DNA of 64,000 bases from Virgifigura deserti (lineage in GTDB: Bacteria; Pseudomonadota; Alphaproteobacteria; Dongiales; Dongiaceae), in contig QOZR01000011.1 in NCBI GenBank assembly GCA_003576685.1, positions 124,001 through 188,000 of the forward strand, in the 5' to 3' direction. The translations under genes were made by a program, and so were the position numbers. The first letter of the stretch is position 1; the number at the start of each line of letters is the position of its first letter. Under the pieces are notes generated by a model. That model ran no database searches. It had not been told where the DNA came from and worked only from the letters and a program-made list of their open reading frames with translations. This document shows positions 8,241-16,313 of the stretch, piece by piece.

Positions 8241-8735
8241 GTGGCTGCTTTGACGTCGAGCTGCGACAGGTCGAAATCGATCATCAAGATCACGCTCGAT
8301 GAACATTCGGTCGTTCGGCGCAGCCCCGAGGTGGAACATGAGCGGGCGGTCGCGATCTTCGACTTGATCGAGGAGAACGTCTTCGCGCCGGTCGGCGACT
8401 TCAGCGGCCCTTTCTGTCTGCATCTCGCGATCGAAGAGAACAGGCTGATCATCGACATCCGCGGTACGGACGAGCAGCCGCTGGTCAAGGTCGGCTTGGC
8501 GCTGACGCCGTTCCGCCGGGTCATCAAGGACTACTTCACCGTCTGCGAAAGCTATTACGCGGCGATCCGGCGCGCATCGCCGTCGCAGATCGAAGCCATC
8601 GACATGGGACGGCGCGGCCTTCACAACGAGGGGTCGGAGCTCCTGCGGGAAAGGCTGAACGGAAAGATCGAGCTCGACACCAACACGGCGCGTCGCCTGT
8701 TCACGCTGATCTGCGTCCTGCATATTCGCGGCTAG
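8241..8735 (+). CDS. UPF0262 family protein
   Basis: A 164-residue protein matching the UPF0262 family typical of alphaproteobacteria: IIKITLDEHSVVRRSPEVEH, ERAVAIFDLIEENVF, PFRRVIKDYFTVCESYYAAI and the end FTLICVLHIRG. Function unknown; it always follows hisD. The GTG at 8241 directly after the hisD stop is used; a TTG three codons later is also possible. Confidence 0.88.
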   Translation: MAALTSSCDRSKSIIKITLDEHSVVRRSPEVEHERAVAIFDLIEENVFAPVGDFSGPFCLHLAIEENRLIIDIRGTDEQPLVKVGLALTPFRRVIKDYFTVCESYYAAIRRASPSQIEAIDMGRRGLHNEGSELLRERLNGKIELDTNTARRLFTLICVLHIRG

Positions 8736-8754
8736 CGGATTTTCGCCTATCGCC

Positions 8755-9201
8755 ATGGCCGATCTACCGGGAAGCGTCTTGTTTTGCTGCACGAGGAATT
8801 CCATCCGCTCGCCGATGGCGGAAGGCCTCCTCAAGCATCTGCATGGCCGTCGCGTCTATGTCGATTCGGTGGGCGTGCATGGCGATAGGGAGATCGATGC
8901 CTTCGCCGTCGCCGTGATGGACGAGCTCGGGATCGACCTCCGACGGCATCGGTCCAAAACGTTCGACGACCTCGAGGACGGCCTGTTCGATCTGGTGATC
9001 TCCCTCTCGCCGGAGGCACAGCACCGTGCCGTGGAAATGACGCGGACGGCCGCCTGCGAGGTGGAATTCTGGCATACGATGGACCCCAGCATCATCGAAG
9101 GAAACCGGGAAGCGCGGCTCAACGCCTATCGCGAGGTCCGCGATACTCTGATGCGCCGTATCAAGGACCGTTTCCCGGGTCCGCTGACCCCGGTGCTTTA
9201 G
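8755..9201 (+). CDS. Low-molecular-weight phosphotyrosine phosphatase family protein
   Basis: A 148-residue LMW-PTP/arsenate-reductase-fold protein. The N-terminus has the P-loop CTRNSIRSPMAEGLL, which satisfies CX5R-S. The rest lacks the usual DP acid loop in its standard form but has FWHTMDPSIIEG in the right place, so Asp in MDP is a candidate general acid. In alphaproteobacteria this gene sits between UPF0262 and infA. Substrate unknown; arsenate reductase is a common but unproven label. Confidence 0.85.
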   Translation: MADLPGSVLFCCTRNSIRSPMAEGLLKHLHGRRVYVDSVGVHGDREIDAFAVAVMDELGIDLRRHRSKTFDDLEDGLFDLVISLSPEAQHRAVEMTRTAACEVEFWHTMDPSIIEGNREARLNAYREVRDTLMRRIKDRFPGPLTPVL

Positions 9202-9393
9202 GCTTCTTGCCGTAGGTCCGGATCCGCCTATTTGCGGTATTGGCGCGAATTTCACCCATATGTACTGGACGTTTGTCCGGGAAAGAAGATGGCGCTATCA
9301 TCCCGCGCCGATTCGCGATGCCCGGAACTTGGCCTTGGCAGGGAGCCGCCTGCCGTCGAGTGCCCTTTTCCGAAAGCAGCCAGTGGAGAGTTG

Positions 9394-9612
9394 ATGGCCA
9401 AAGAGGATCTGATCGAGTTTTCCGGAACGGTGACGGAACTGCTTCCGAACGCCATGTTCCGGGTAAAGCTGGATAATAACCACGAAGTGCTCGCACACAC
9501 CTCTGGCAAGATGCGCAAGAACCGCATTCGGGTCCTGGCGGGGGACCGGGTGAACGTGGAGATGACGCCGTACGACCTCACCAAGGGTCGAATTACGTTC
9601 CGCTTCAAGTAA
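9394..9612 (+). CDS. infA: Translation initiation factor IF-1
   Basis: A 72-residue OB-fold protein that binds the ribosomal A site during initiation. It matches IF-1 end to end: MAKEDLIEFSGTVTELLPNA, FRVKLDNNHEVLAHTSGKMR, LAGDRVNVEMTPYDLTKGRI. The ATG follows GGAGAG closely. The 190 bases upstream of it hold no gene and probably carry its promoter. Confidence 0.98.
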   Translation: MAKEDLIEFSGTVTELLPNAMFRVKLDNNHEVLAHTSGKMRKNRIRVLAGDRVNVEMTPYDLTKGRITFRFK

Positions 9613-9635
9613 TCGTCCATCAGGCGCTTGGTGGC

Positions 9636-10253
9636 ATGATCGCGCGATCGCCGGAACGGCCATCCCTCGTCCTGGCATCGGCATCGCCGCGGCGGCTGGA
9701 CCTGCTACAGCAGATCGGCATTCAGCCGGATCTCATCGACCCACCTGAAATCGACGAAACACCTTTGCGGCGCGAACTTCCCGCGGCCTATGCGCGGCGC
9801 ATCGCCGCCTGCAAGGCCGAGGTGGTCGCCAGTCGCCATCCCCAATCCTTCGTCCTCGCGGCCGACACGGTGGTTGCCTGCGGTCGCCGCATTCTCCCCA
9901 AGCCGGAAGACGCCGCGACGGCGCGCGACTGTCTGGTGCAATTGTCCGGCCGACGGCATCGGGTGCTGGGCGGAATATTCCTCAGGGCGCCCGGTGGAAA
10001 GCAGGTTGGCCGCCTCGTGACCACGATCGTCGTCTTCAAGCGCCTGAGCGCCGACGAGATCGACACCTACCTCGCCGGCGGCGAGTGGCATGGCAAGGCC
10101 GGTGGCTATGCGATCCAGGGTCGCGCTGCCGCCTTCATATCCTGGATCAGCGGCTCCTACTCGAATGTGGTGGGACTGCCGCTGTTCGAGACGAACGGGC
10201 TCCTGACCGGCTTGGGCTATCACGGATCGGTACAGGGCCGGAAGCGGCGATGA
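9636..10253 (+). CDS. maf: Maf-like nucleoside triphosphate pyrophosphatase
   Basis: Hydrolyses non-standard or excess nucleoside triphosphates (dTTP/UTP or m7GTP in studied members). The 205-residue protein has the Maf signature LVLASASPRRLDLLQQIG at the N-terminus, the FVLAADTVVACGRRIL segment, LSGRRHRVLGGIFL, and the late GGYAIQGRAAAFISWISGSY segment. Its stop overlaps the RNase G start by four bases (ATGA), so the two are translationally coupled. Confidence 0.93.
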   Translation: MIARSPERPSLVLASASPRRLDLLQQIGIQPDLIDPPEIDETPLRRELPAAYARRIAACKAEVVASRHPQSFVLAADTVVACGRRILPKPEDAATARDCLVQLSGRRHRVLGGIFLRAPGGKQVGRLVTTIVVFKRLSADEIDTYLAGGEWHGKAGGYAIQGRAAAFISWISGSYSNVVGLPLFETNGLLTGLGYHGSVQGRKRR

Positions 10254-11500
10254 CGAGTCGCCTGCTGGTTTCCGTCCGGCCCCGGGAGACGCAGATCGCG
10301 CTCTGGTCCGATGATCGGCTGACCGAGTTTCGGATCGAGCGCGAGGGCGCGGAGAGCCTAATCGGCAATATTTATCTCGGGCGTGTGACGCAGGTCGAAA
10401 GGGGGCTCGACGCGGCTTTCGTCGACATTGGCGAGTCGCGGCCGGGTTTCCTGCCGCTCGGCGAGTTCGAGCGGGCACCGACGGAGGGGGCTGCCGTCCT
10501 GGTCCAGGTCGTCCGCGAGGCGCGGGAGGGGAAGGGGGCCAAGCTGACGGCCCGGCCGCTGCTCCCGGGCCGGCTGCTTCTGTTCGACCCTCATGGTGGC
10601 GGGCCGCAGGGCTCGGGGTTGTCGTTCTCCGCTCGGCTCCAAGATAAGGGGGAGCGGAAGAGGCTGACCGGGCTGATGGCAGAGATCCAACCCGACGGAG
10701 ATGGCTTCGTTTTGCGTCGCGCGGCGGCCAGCGCCGCGGCGGCGGCGCTCAGGGCCGAGGCAGTCGGGCTGCGCACGATCTGGCAGCAGGTTCTGCAAGC
10801 CCAAGCCACGGCGCGCCCACCGCAGCGGCTCCACCGCGACGATCCCGTGATCGGGATGTTGCGGGATCATGGCACCGATCTGCAGGCGGTGATCGTCGAT
10901 GGCCGCCGTGCGGCCGAGCTGCTGCAACAGCGCTGCGCCGGGACGATGCCGGATCTGGCCGACCGCATCATTTTTGAGCCGCAGCGCGACTGGGTGCCCG
11001 AGCCTGATGAGATCTGGGAGCAGGTGGAGGCAGCGTTGGAGCCCGCCGTGCCGCTTCCCTCCGGCGGCTCGTTGCTTTTCGAGTCGGGGACGACCTTGAC
11101 GGCGGTCGATGTCAACAGCGGGCGCCAAGTCGGCGATCCCTACGGGCAATCCGGCGCGGAGCGAGCCCTGCTGCGGACCAACCTCGAGGCCGTGGCAGAA
11201 ATCGCCCGCCAACTGCGCCTGCGCAATCTGGGCGGGGTGATCATCGTCGATTTTATCGATCTTAAGTCGCGGGATCATCGTCGTCAGGTGGTTGAGGCGC
11301 TGCGTCGGGCGCTGTCGACGGACCCGGCACCCTGCCGGGTGGAGGCAATGTCCCCGCTGGGCTTGGTCGAGATGACGCGCCGCCGTCGCGGGCCATCGCT
11401 CGAGGAGCTGCTGTCCCGCCCCTGTGCTGCCTGCGCCGGCAGCGGTCGCGTTCGACACCGCGGCCCGACGGGAGAGGCGAAGGAAGGAGAGGATGACTGA
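10250..11500 (+). CDS. rng: Ribonuclease E/G family protein
   Basis: Endoribonuclease acting on rRNA and mRNA 5' regions. The 416-residue length is that of RNase G, without the scaffold tail of RNase E. It has an S1-type RNA-binding N-terminus (IGNIYLGRVTQVERGLDAAFVDIG), the Mg-binding DNase-I-like motif TLTAVDVNSGR, DFIDLKSRDHRRQV, and the zinc-link-type CAACAGSGRVRHRG end. The ATG at 10250 overlaps the maf stop, and its stop overlaps yacG by one base. Confidence 0.92.
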   Translation: MTSRLLVSVRPRETQIALWSDDRLTEFRIEREGAESLIGNIYLGRVTQVERGLDAAFVDIGESRPGFLPLGEFERAPTEGAAVLVQVVREAREGKGAKLTARPLLPGRLLLFDPHGGGPQGSGLSFSARLQDKGERKRLTGLMAEIQPDGDGFVLRRAAASAAAAALRAEAVGLRTIWQQVLQAQATARPPQRLHRDDPVIGMLRDHGTDLQAVIVDGRRAAELLQQRCAGTMPDLADRIIFEPQRDWVPEPDEIWEQVEAALEPAVPLPSGGSLLFESGTTLTAVDVNSGRQVGDPYGQSGAERALLRTNLEAVAEIARQLRLRNLGGVIIVDFIDLKSRDHRRQVVEALRRALSTDPAPCRVEAMSPLGLVEMTRRRRGPSLEELLSRPCAACAGSGRVRHRGPTGEAKEGEDD

Positions 11501-11745
11501 TGGCGAAGATCGAGGATCTTGCGGCGCGGCGGGCGGCCGTTCGCGGAAATGCCGGCACGACTGGTCGAGCGCGTAAGGCGCGGGGCTGCCCCATCTGCGG
11601 TGAGCCGATGATGGAGAAATACCGACCGTTCTGCTCCCGCCGCTGTGCCGATATCGACCTCGGCCGATGGCTGAAGGAGGGCTATCACATTCCGGCGGAG
11701 GAGACGCCCGATTCTGATGGCGACGCGACGGAACGGGATGACTGA
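11500..11745 (+). CDS. yacG: DNA gyrase inhibitor YacG
   Basis: A small zinc protein that binds GyrB. The 81-residue product has the family zinc site CPICGEPMMEKYRPFCSRRC followed by ADIDLGRWLKEGYHIP. It has an N-terminal extension of about 28 residues and an acidic tail. It is the last gene of the maf-rng-yacG run and ends about 90 bases before tRNA-Phe. Confidence 0.95.
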   Translation: MAKIEDLAARRAAVRGNAGTTGRARKARGCPICGEPMMEKYRPFCSRRCADIDLGRWLKEGYHIPAEETPDSDGDATERDD

Positions 11746-11833
11746 TTCTCGACCGCCAAAAGGGTCACATCCGCTGGACAGGCCGGGCGATTTTCTCTAT
11801 AAGCCGGGTCTCCCGGGTCCGTGGCCCGCGGAT

Positions 11834-11909
11834 GCCCAGGTAGCTCAGTTGGTAGAGCACGTGACTGAAAATCACGGTGTCGGTGGTTCGATTCCGCCCC
11901 TGGGCACCA
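11834..11909 (+). tRNA. tRNA-Phe (anticodon GAA)
   Basis: A full cloverleaf of 76 bases: acceptor GCCCAGG, D-arm TAGCTCAGTTGGTAGAGCA, anticodon arm GTGACTGAAAATCAC with GAA at the tip, T-arm GGTTCGATTCC, and encoded CCA. The 3' two thirds (from 11860) are repeated exactly at 22503-22553, showing that this is the attachment gene of the neighbouring element. The tRNA itself stays intact. Confidence 0.98.
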
Positions 11910-11910
11910 T
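11860..11910 (+). repeat. attL: left copy of a 51-bp core attachment repeat
   Basis: This 51-base stretch, covering the anticodon arm to one base past CCA of tRNA-Phe, is identical to 22503-22553. The flanking bases differ on both sides (A vs G before, A vs C after), so the repeat ends are sharp. It marks the left end of the integrated element. Confidence 0.95.
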
Positions 11911-11935
11911 ATTTCAAAGACTTAGCTGACATTCT

Positions 11936-11982
11936 GGGGCAACAAATTAACTGGTTCTGCTTCGGGGCAACGCCGGGGCAAC
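11936..11982 (+). repeat. Left integrase arm-type sites (three GGGGCAAC copies)
   Basis: GGGGCAAC occurs at 11936-11943, 11964-11971 and 11975-11982. The first continues as GGGGCAACAAAT and the other two are spaced 11 bases apart, the same pattern as on the right side at 22327-22374. Direct repeats just inside both att cores are typical binding sites for the N-terminal domain of tyrosine integrases. Confidence 0.7.
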
Positions 11983-12022
11983 AGCAAGAAAAAGCCCCGC
12001 CTACATGGCAGGGCTAGGTTCG

Positions 12023-12241
12023 TCAGGCCGCTTCCGGCTCGCCGTCGTCGTCATCCTCCAACGGCTCTTCCTCGCCGTCGCTGTCCGGTTCGTCGTCCTC
12101 GCCTTCCGACAGGAACGCTAAGAGGTCGTCCATCATCAGGGGCGAGATTTCCACTAGGAGCTGCATCGTCTCGGTCTTGCGGTTGAACGCGACGATTTCC
12201 GACCGCTCCATCATGGCGCGTAGCATCTCGGGCGCGCTCAT
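12023..12241 (-). CDS. Small acidic hypothetical protein of the element
   Basis: A 72-residue protein with a helical N-terminal half (MSAPEMLRAMMERSEIVAFN) and a very acidic tail of Asp and Glu. The start at 12241 is chosen because it forms an ATGA overlap with the stop of the preceding gene. It is the last gene before attL. Phage anti-defence or DNA-mimic proteins are often short and acidic, but nothing in this sequence proves such a role. Confidence 0.55.
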   Translation of the reverse strand: MSAPEMLRAMMERSEIVAFNRKTETMQLLVEISPLMMDDLLAFLSEGEDDEPDSDGEEEPLEDDDDGEPEAA

Positions 12242-12657
12242 GCCACGCCCCGGCACTTTGCCCGCCGCTCAATACCGAGAACGCGGGTCGCATGAGACGC
12301 CGCGTACAGGGCGAACAGGTCGCTCTTGTAGAGGTCGCCAACGTCCTTCGGTGAGCCTTCGCACCAGTCGGGCGCGTAGTCCTGCCACGTCTCTTCCCAT
12401 GCCATCCGGACGAACACCCAAACGCCAGCCATCGTCTTCGGCTGCATCGCGAGGATAGCGTCCTCTATCTGCTTCATGCGGTCATAGCGCGCGCCGGCCT
12501 CATCGCTGTCATAGTCCACGCCCTCGCGGGCAAAGCGACGTTGCAGGTCATCGCTCTCTTGCTTCAGCGCCGTCCACTCGAAGAACAGCAGCGATATTTC
12601 CCGGTCGTCATCGGACGGCGGAATGAGAAACTTCAGCCACTCAAACGGTGAGGTCAT
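12238..12657 (-). CDS. Hypothetical protein of the element, 139 residues
   Basis: The product begins MTSPFEWLKFLIPPSDDDRE and continues with a charged helical region (residues ~20-65) and a Trp-rich middle (WVFVRMAWEETWQDY). The last part is basic. I do not recognise the family. It is co-translated with the acidic gene downstream and separated from the HNH gene by 740 bases with no clear gene. Confidence 0.6.
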   Translation of the reverse strand: MTSPFEWLKFLIPPSDDDREISLLFFEWTALKQESDDLQRRFAREGVDYDSDEAGARYDRMKQIEDAILAMQPKTMAGVWVFVRMAWEETWQDYAPDWCEGSPKDVGDLYKSDLFALYAASHATRVLGIERRAKCRGVA

Positions 12658-13397
12658 GATTTGGCTTCCCCTCGGTTTGGCTTTCCACAGCCATTGCCGG
12701 AAGCGGCCCGGCAGCCGGGGGGTGGAAACCTGCCGAGAGACAGGTCAGCGGCTTTTAAGCTTTCGCTCTGGACATGGCGCACCGCCCCCGGCCATAATGG
12801 TCGGGTCGGGCGCCACCGCTAAGCGGCGCTCCTAGCGCCAAACCCCGGCAAGGGTTCGCGCTAATCAGCAGTCACCGGCGGCAACCGGCTGTCTGCCTAT
12901 CTCGGTCAGGGTTTCCACACCCATATTCACGCTAACGCCCCGCTTGGTTAACTTCAAGCGGCAAGGCGTTTGCGTGTGTGCATCGTGCCCGGCATTCGTC
13001 AATGAAGCGTGAAGCCCGCCAGAAGCCCCAGGACGCGCGTTGACGGGTGCGGGGATCACCGGGCCTACCTCGGAACGGCCTAAGCGACTCAGCGGCCTTC
13101 CTATGGCTATGCGGGGCGCTCCAGGCGACGGCGGGAGGGGTGTCGGATCGCTCCAGGGCGATTACCCGCAGGACCGCGCCGGGCCGCTCTGTTCATAATC
13201 GTTCCGAAAAAAAGTTTCATGCAGGGAAATCCTCCCGGATTAGCGACGGAAGGAACCGGCGTGGTCCCGTCTGTAGCTGCCGCCGGGATCGCCCATGCCC
13301 CTCCCCAACTTTCGCTTTTTAATTCGCGACGTTGCGTGCAAACGCCCGGCGCGGTCGCGGGAAGTGATCGCGGCCAGGATCGCCTAGGCCCTCCCGG
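12658..13397. other. 740-bp region without a convincing gene; paired inverted motifs
   Basis: No reading frame here looks like a known protein. The motif GTGGAAACC followed by a CCGAGA-type segment appears on the plus strand at 12722-12740 and again on the minus strand at 12918-12900, giving an inverted pair about 170 bases apart; a shorter GTGGAAAG occurs at 12689-12682 (minus). Small frames over them (plus, ending 12835; minus, 12865-13059) share a VET..E.G peptide. GC-rich hairpins lie at 12700-12760 and 12780-12850. It may hold structured RNA, packaging or regulatory DNA. Confidence 0.35.
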
Positions 13398-13682
13398 TCA
13401 CCGCTTCCGCCACGCATGGTTAGGATCGAGCGGCCAGCCGTCGACGGTGCAGCCGGGCACGCGCAACGCCCCGTTGCCGCTCGCGGTGCGCCGGTTATGG
13501 CAGCTCTGGCATAGCCCGCGAAGATTGCCCAGGTGATCGGGTCCGCCCTTCGATCTCGGAATGATGTGATCGGCATGGCTGGACGGCCGGTCGCATCCGG
13601 GCGCGCGGCAGAACGGATCGCGGGCTATGCAGTCCGCCCGAAGCTGCTTCCATTCCGGAGTGCGGTAAAAGGGATCGCTCAT
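13398..13682 (-). CDS. HNH endonuclease
   Basis: A 94-residue HNH nuclease with the zinc-bound beta-beta-alpha-metal fold: CRAPGCDRPSSHADHIIPRS, then KGGPDHLGNLRGLCQSCHN, which supplies the two CxxC-type pairs and the H...N...H residues. HNH proteins of this size assist terminase cleavage in many HK97-type phages and in satellites. Here no terminase gene is next to it, so it may work with a helper's terminase or have another role. The start MSDPFYRTPEWKQLR is the standard one. Confidence 0.9.
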   Translation of the reverse strand: MSDPFYRTPEWKQLRADCIARDPFCRAPGCDRPSSHADHIIPRSKGGPDHLGNLRGLCQSCHNRRTASGNGALRVPGCTVDGWPLDPNHAWRKR

Positions 13683-13750
13683 GAGGCCATGACGGCGGCT
13701 GTAGGATGCGGTATGAAGCGAGCGGGCCTCAAGGGGGAACAGGGGGAGCT

Positions 13751-14461
13751 ATGGCAATCGACTACATCACCGACAGGCGCCAGGAAGCGCTGTATCAATG
13801 CTTCCTGCGCTACCGGCCGACGAAGCAGGGGCACAACTACCTGCCGATCTATGACCGCTATTTCTCGCCCATCAGACAAGATGTGCGGAAGGTTCTCGAA
13901 ATCGGCGTGCAGAGCGGAAAGTCCCTGCGGATGTGGCGCGACTACTTCCCCAACGCGGAAATCTACGGCCTTGACCTGGACCCCGCGTGCAAGGCCGTCG
14001 AGGAAGATCGAATCCGTATCGCGATCGGCGACCAGTCCAATCCGTCCGATCTCGCCAAGCTCCCGACCGACTTCGACATCATCATTGACGACGGCAGCCA
14101 TATCCCGGCTCATCAGATCAACACGTTCCGGTATCTGTTCCGGCACAACATGAACGAGCGGGGCGTCTATGCGGTCGAGGACTGCGTCAGCCGGCCGACG
14201 ACGATCAAATGGTTCAAGAAGCTGGCCGACCATGTGAACTATTGGCCGCGCGGGCTGTCGACGAGGGAATGGCCCAAGTTCAACAGTTTTGACCGGATAT
14301 GGGCGACGGCCGAGCGTGAGCATCTGATACGAAATGTCCTCGGCGTGTCGTTCTACCGCTTCCTCGTGATGATCGACAAAGGCCGCAATCCAGAGGACGG
14401 GACAGCAGCCCATCGGCTTCACGGACGCTCCGGCCAGACGACCAAAGCGGCATCGTCATAG
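13751..14461 (+). CDS. Class I SAM-dependent methyltransferase carried by the element
   Basis: A 236-residue methyltransferase of the CmcI/macrocin type. It has motif I (VLEIGVQSGKSLRMWRDYFP), the acidic IYGLDLDPACK loop, IAIGDQSNPSD, and DFDIIIDDGSHIPAHQINTF. The ATG at 13751 is preceded by GGGGGAGC. It is the only plus-strand gene inside the element, converging with and overlapping the tail chaperone gene by 43 bases, so it has its own promoter and looks like cargo. The likely target is a surface sugar, but this is not shown. Confidence 0.8.
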   Translation: MAIDYITDRRQEALYQCFLRYRPTKQGHNYLPIYDRYFSPIRQDVRKVLEIGVQSGKSLRMWRDYFPNAEIYGLDLDPACKAVEEDRIRIAIGDQSNPSDLAKLPTDFDIIIDDGSHIPAHQINTFRYLFRHNMNERGVYAVEDCVSRPTTIKWFKKLADHVNYWPRGLSTREWPKFNSFDRIWATAEREHLIRNVLGVSFYRFLVMIDKGRNPEDGTAAHRLHGRSGQTTKAASS

Positions 14462-14784
14462 GTCTGCGGAACGTCGCGAAGGGCCTGCCGATAGGTGGCC
14501 CACGCTTCCTTATCGACAGGCGCATCCGGCACTTGCGTCCAGTCGGATTGACGGAGCAGATGGTCACGCTTGGCCCGGATCTGTTCCCAGGTCGGCACAT
14601 GGACGGGCGGGTCGCAGACCTCCAGCCGGCCCGCATTCCAGCGGCGGGTTTCCTGGTTCTGCACCCACTCGCTATGGGTTGCCTTGTCCACCTCGATAGC
14701 GCCGTCGGGGATCGACTTGTTGGCGTCGGAATAGGCCCCGGTCAGCCGGCCGTCCGCATCGACGGTCATGAAGTATTTCGGCAT
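14419..14784 (-). CDS. Tail fibre assembly/chaperone-like protein
   Basis: A 121-residue protein with the layout of tail-fibre assembly proteins. The N-terminus is MPKYFMTVDADGRLTGAYSD, followed by IPDGAIEVDKATHSEW and the end segment containing RAKRDHLLRQSDWTQVPDAP plus WATYRQALRDVPQ. The RDxLLxxSDWTQ...YRQALRD pattern is the hallmark of the phage tail assembly chaperone family. Its ATG shares one base with the stop of the tail fibre gene (TAATG), so the pair is coupled. Confidence 0.85.
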   Translation of the reverse strand: MPKYFMTVDADGRLTGAYSDANKSIPDGAIEVDKATHSEWVQNQETRRWNAGRLEVCDPPVHVPTWEQIRAKRDHLLRQSDWTQVPDAPVDKEAWATYRQALRDVPQTYDDAALVVWPERP

Positions 14785-15887
14785 TAGATTTTCCCCCACG
14801 ACCAAAAGTAGATGACCTGAGACGAGCCCACGCTGTTAATGAGCCGGACCTGTGTCGTGCCAAGCGGCGTCGCGAACGCGCCTCCCGCCTCTGCCGTGGA
14901 TTGGTTCGCCCCGGAGGCGATGGCGCCATATTCCGTCGTGTACGATTGCGACAGGGTTGCGTTGTGAATCGAGTTCGCGCTTACCGTCGGCCGGCCCCAG
15001 TTAATGACAAAGCCGTTGCTGAACCGAACGAACCCGGTCGAAGCAAACAGGCCATCGACGATCGACCACGCATCATCGCCGTCGATCTGAAACCCAAGCG
15101 CGTTGATGATGTCCGGGCCGGGATCGCCGCCGGTCGCGTTCGGCGTCCAGATGCCTTGCGCGAGGTGCAGAACCGCCGCCAGCGTGCCGGCCGTCATTGC
15201 ATCGATGGAAAGCCGGCCGTCCTCCGCGCCGTCAGTCGCATCGGCCAGCACGGCGCGAAGCCGCGCGTAGATCGTCTCCTCGGCCGCGTCGTTGTTGCCC
15301 TTGAAGGGGATCAAGCCGACCGTATCGTCCGCTGCGGGCGAATCGCTGTCATGGTAGAGGCTGAGGGTCGGCCCGGTCGTACCGGCGTCGGTGGATTTGA
15401 CGGTCGTGTCTCCAGGAAAGGAGATAGCCCCGGTCGACATATCGATCGCGTAAATCAGGGTATCGTCCGTCCCGTCGAAGAGATAGACCTCCCAAGGCGT
15501 TCCTGAGTTGTCGATCCACTGCCCGCCCGCTTCAAGCCATGCCGGGCGGGATGTTCCGATGTTCCCCTTCAGCAGCGCGGAGAGAATGACGGCATTCGGG
15601 ATCGAGGAGAGGTACTTGGTCCCGGCGCCCCAATTGATCTTCGCCCCGCTGTTGCTGGATGCGAGGATGGTATCGCGCGTCAGCGTGTCCGGTGTCGCAT
15701 CGGTTACGGTGCCAATCCCGGCTTCCCAGATCGAGCCGTCCGCAACCTGAGCATAGTACGCACATAGCGCTCCGGTCCCGAAGCCGGTAACGAACGTACG
15801 CCATCCGCTCGGCGCTCCGTCCAAGCCATAAGTCCCCGTCCCGGTCGTGGTCGTGGATTCAAGGGTCTTGTCTGCGAACATCGTCAT
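14784..15887 (-). CDS. Phage tail fibre-like protein
   Basis: A 367-residue structural protein. The N-terminus (FADKTLESTTTTGTGTYGLD, then ATPDTLTRDTILASSNSGAK) matches a domain seen at the start of many alphaproteobacterial phage tail proteins. The centre is Gly/Thr/Asp-rich. The C-terminus (NWGRPTVSANSIHNATLSQS and a last FWSWGKI) has the FxxWG pattern of receptor-binding tips. It directly precedes its chaperone. In this element it lies right after the capsid gene, with no tail tube, sheath or tape measure between. Confidence 0.8.
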   Translation of the reverse strand: MTMFADKTLESTTTTGTGTYGLDGAPSGWRTFVTGFGTGALCAYYAQVADGSIWEAGIGTVTDATPDTLTRDTILASSNSGAKINWGAGTKYLSSIPNAVILSALLKGNIGTSRPAWLEAGGQWIDNSGTPWEVYLFDGTDDTLIYAIDMSTGAISFPGDTTVKSTDAGTTGPTLSLYHDSDSPAADDTVGLIPFKGNNDAAEETIYARLRAVLADATDGAEDGRLSIDAMTAGTLAAVLHLAQGIWTPNATGGDPGPDIINALGFQIDGDDAWSIVDGLFASTGFVRFSNGFVINWGRPTVSANSIHNATLSQSYTTEYGAIASGANQSTAEAGGAFATPLGTTQVRLINSVGSSQVIYFWSWGKI

Positions 15888-16132
15888 CGTGTTTCCCCCT
15901 CGATCGCGCGGCGAATCCGTCCCTCAAGATCCGCCGATCGGAGCGTCGCGGGCGTCGTCGCCAGCAAGCCCCAGAACCGGCGCTCGGCGTCCTCGTCGCC
16001 GCTGTCCGCGACCTGTGCCGCTGCGGCCTGCAGCGCGCCGTCGAGTCCGATACCGCCCTTCAGCATCTCGGCAACCGCAGCGAACTTCACGCGGCGCTGT
16101 GTCGTCAGATCAATTTGCATCGTCTCATCCAC
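15884..16132 (-). CDS. Small hypothetical protein between capsid and tail fibre genes
   Basis: An 82-residue, mostly helical protein (TTQRRVKFAAVAEMLKGGIG). Its stop overlaps the tail fibre start by four bases. Position suggests a head-tail or tail accessory protein. A second in-frame ATG lies four codons in (MQIDLT). No family recognised. Confidence 0.6.
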   Translation of the reverse strand: MDETMQIDLTTQRRVKFAAVAEMLKGGIGLDGALQAAAAQVADSGDEDAERRFWGLLATTPATLRSADLEGRIRRAIEGETR

Positions 16133-16313
16133 CGTTCGGGTTTGAGAGACGGGACCGGCCCCATAAAGCCGGCCCCGCCGTTATCAAAGTCCCTGCCGCG
16201 CCGGCCATAGGAACAATCCGGCCGCAGGGTGTCGGGGTTGTCGCGGACACTCGCCGACTTGTCCGGGCGCTTCGGCCAATGAGCGAACCAGGGCGCGCCA
16301 GCCCCTGTCAGGC

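Noticed and set aside
12623..12835. A 70-codon plus-strand frame beginning inside the 12238-12657 gene
   Set aside because: No ribosome site and it overlaps a better-supported gene. It was kept only as part of the description of the inverted motifs in the 12658-13397 gap.
16149..16180. A GC-rich hairpin after the capsid gene considered as a terminator
   Set aside because: Only a 5-bp stem with an 8-base loop and no T-run; too weak to call.
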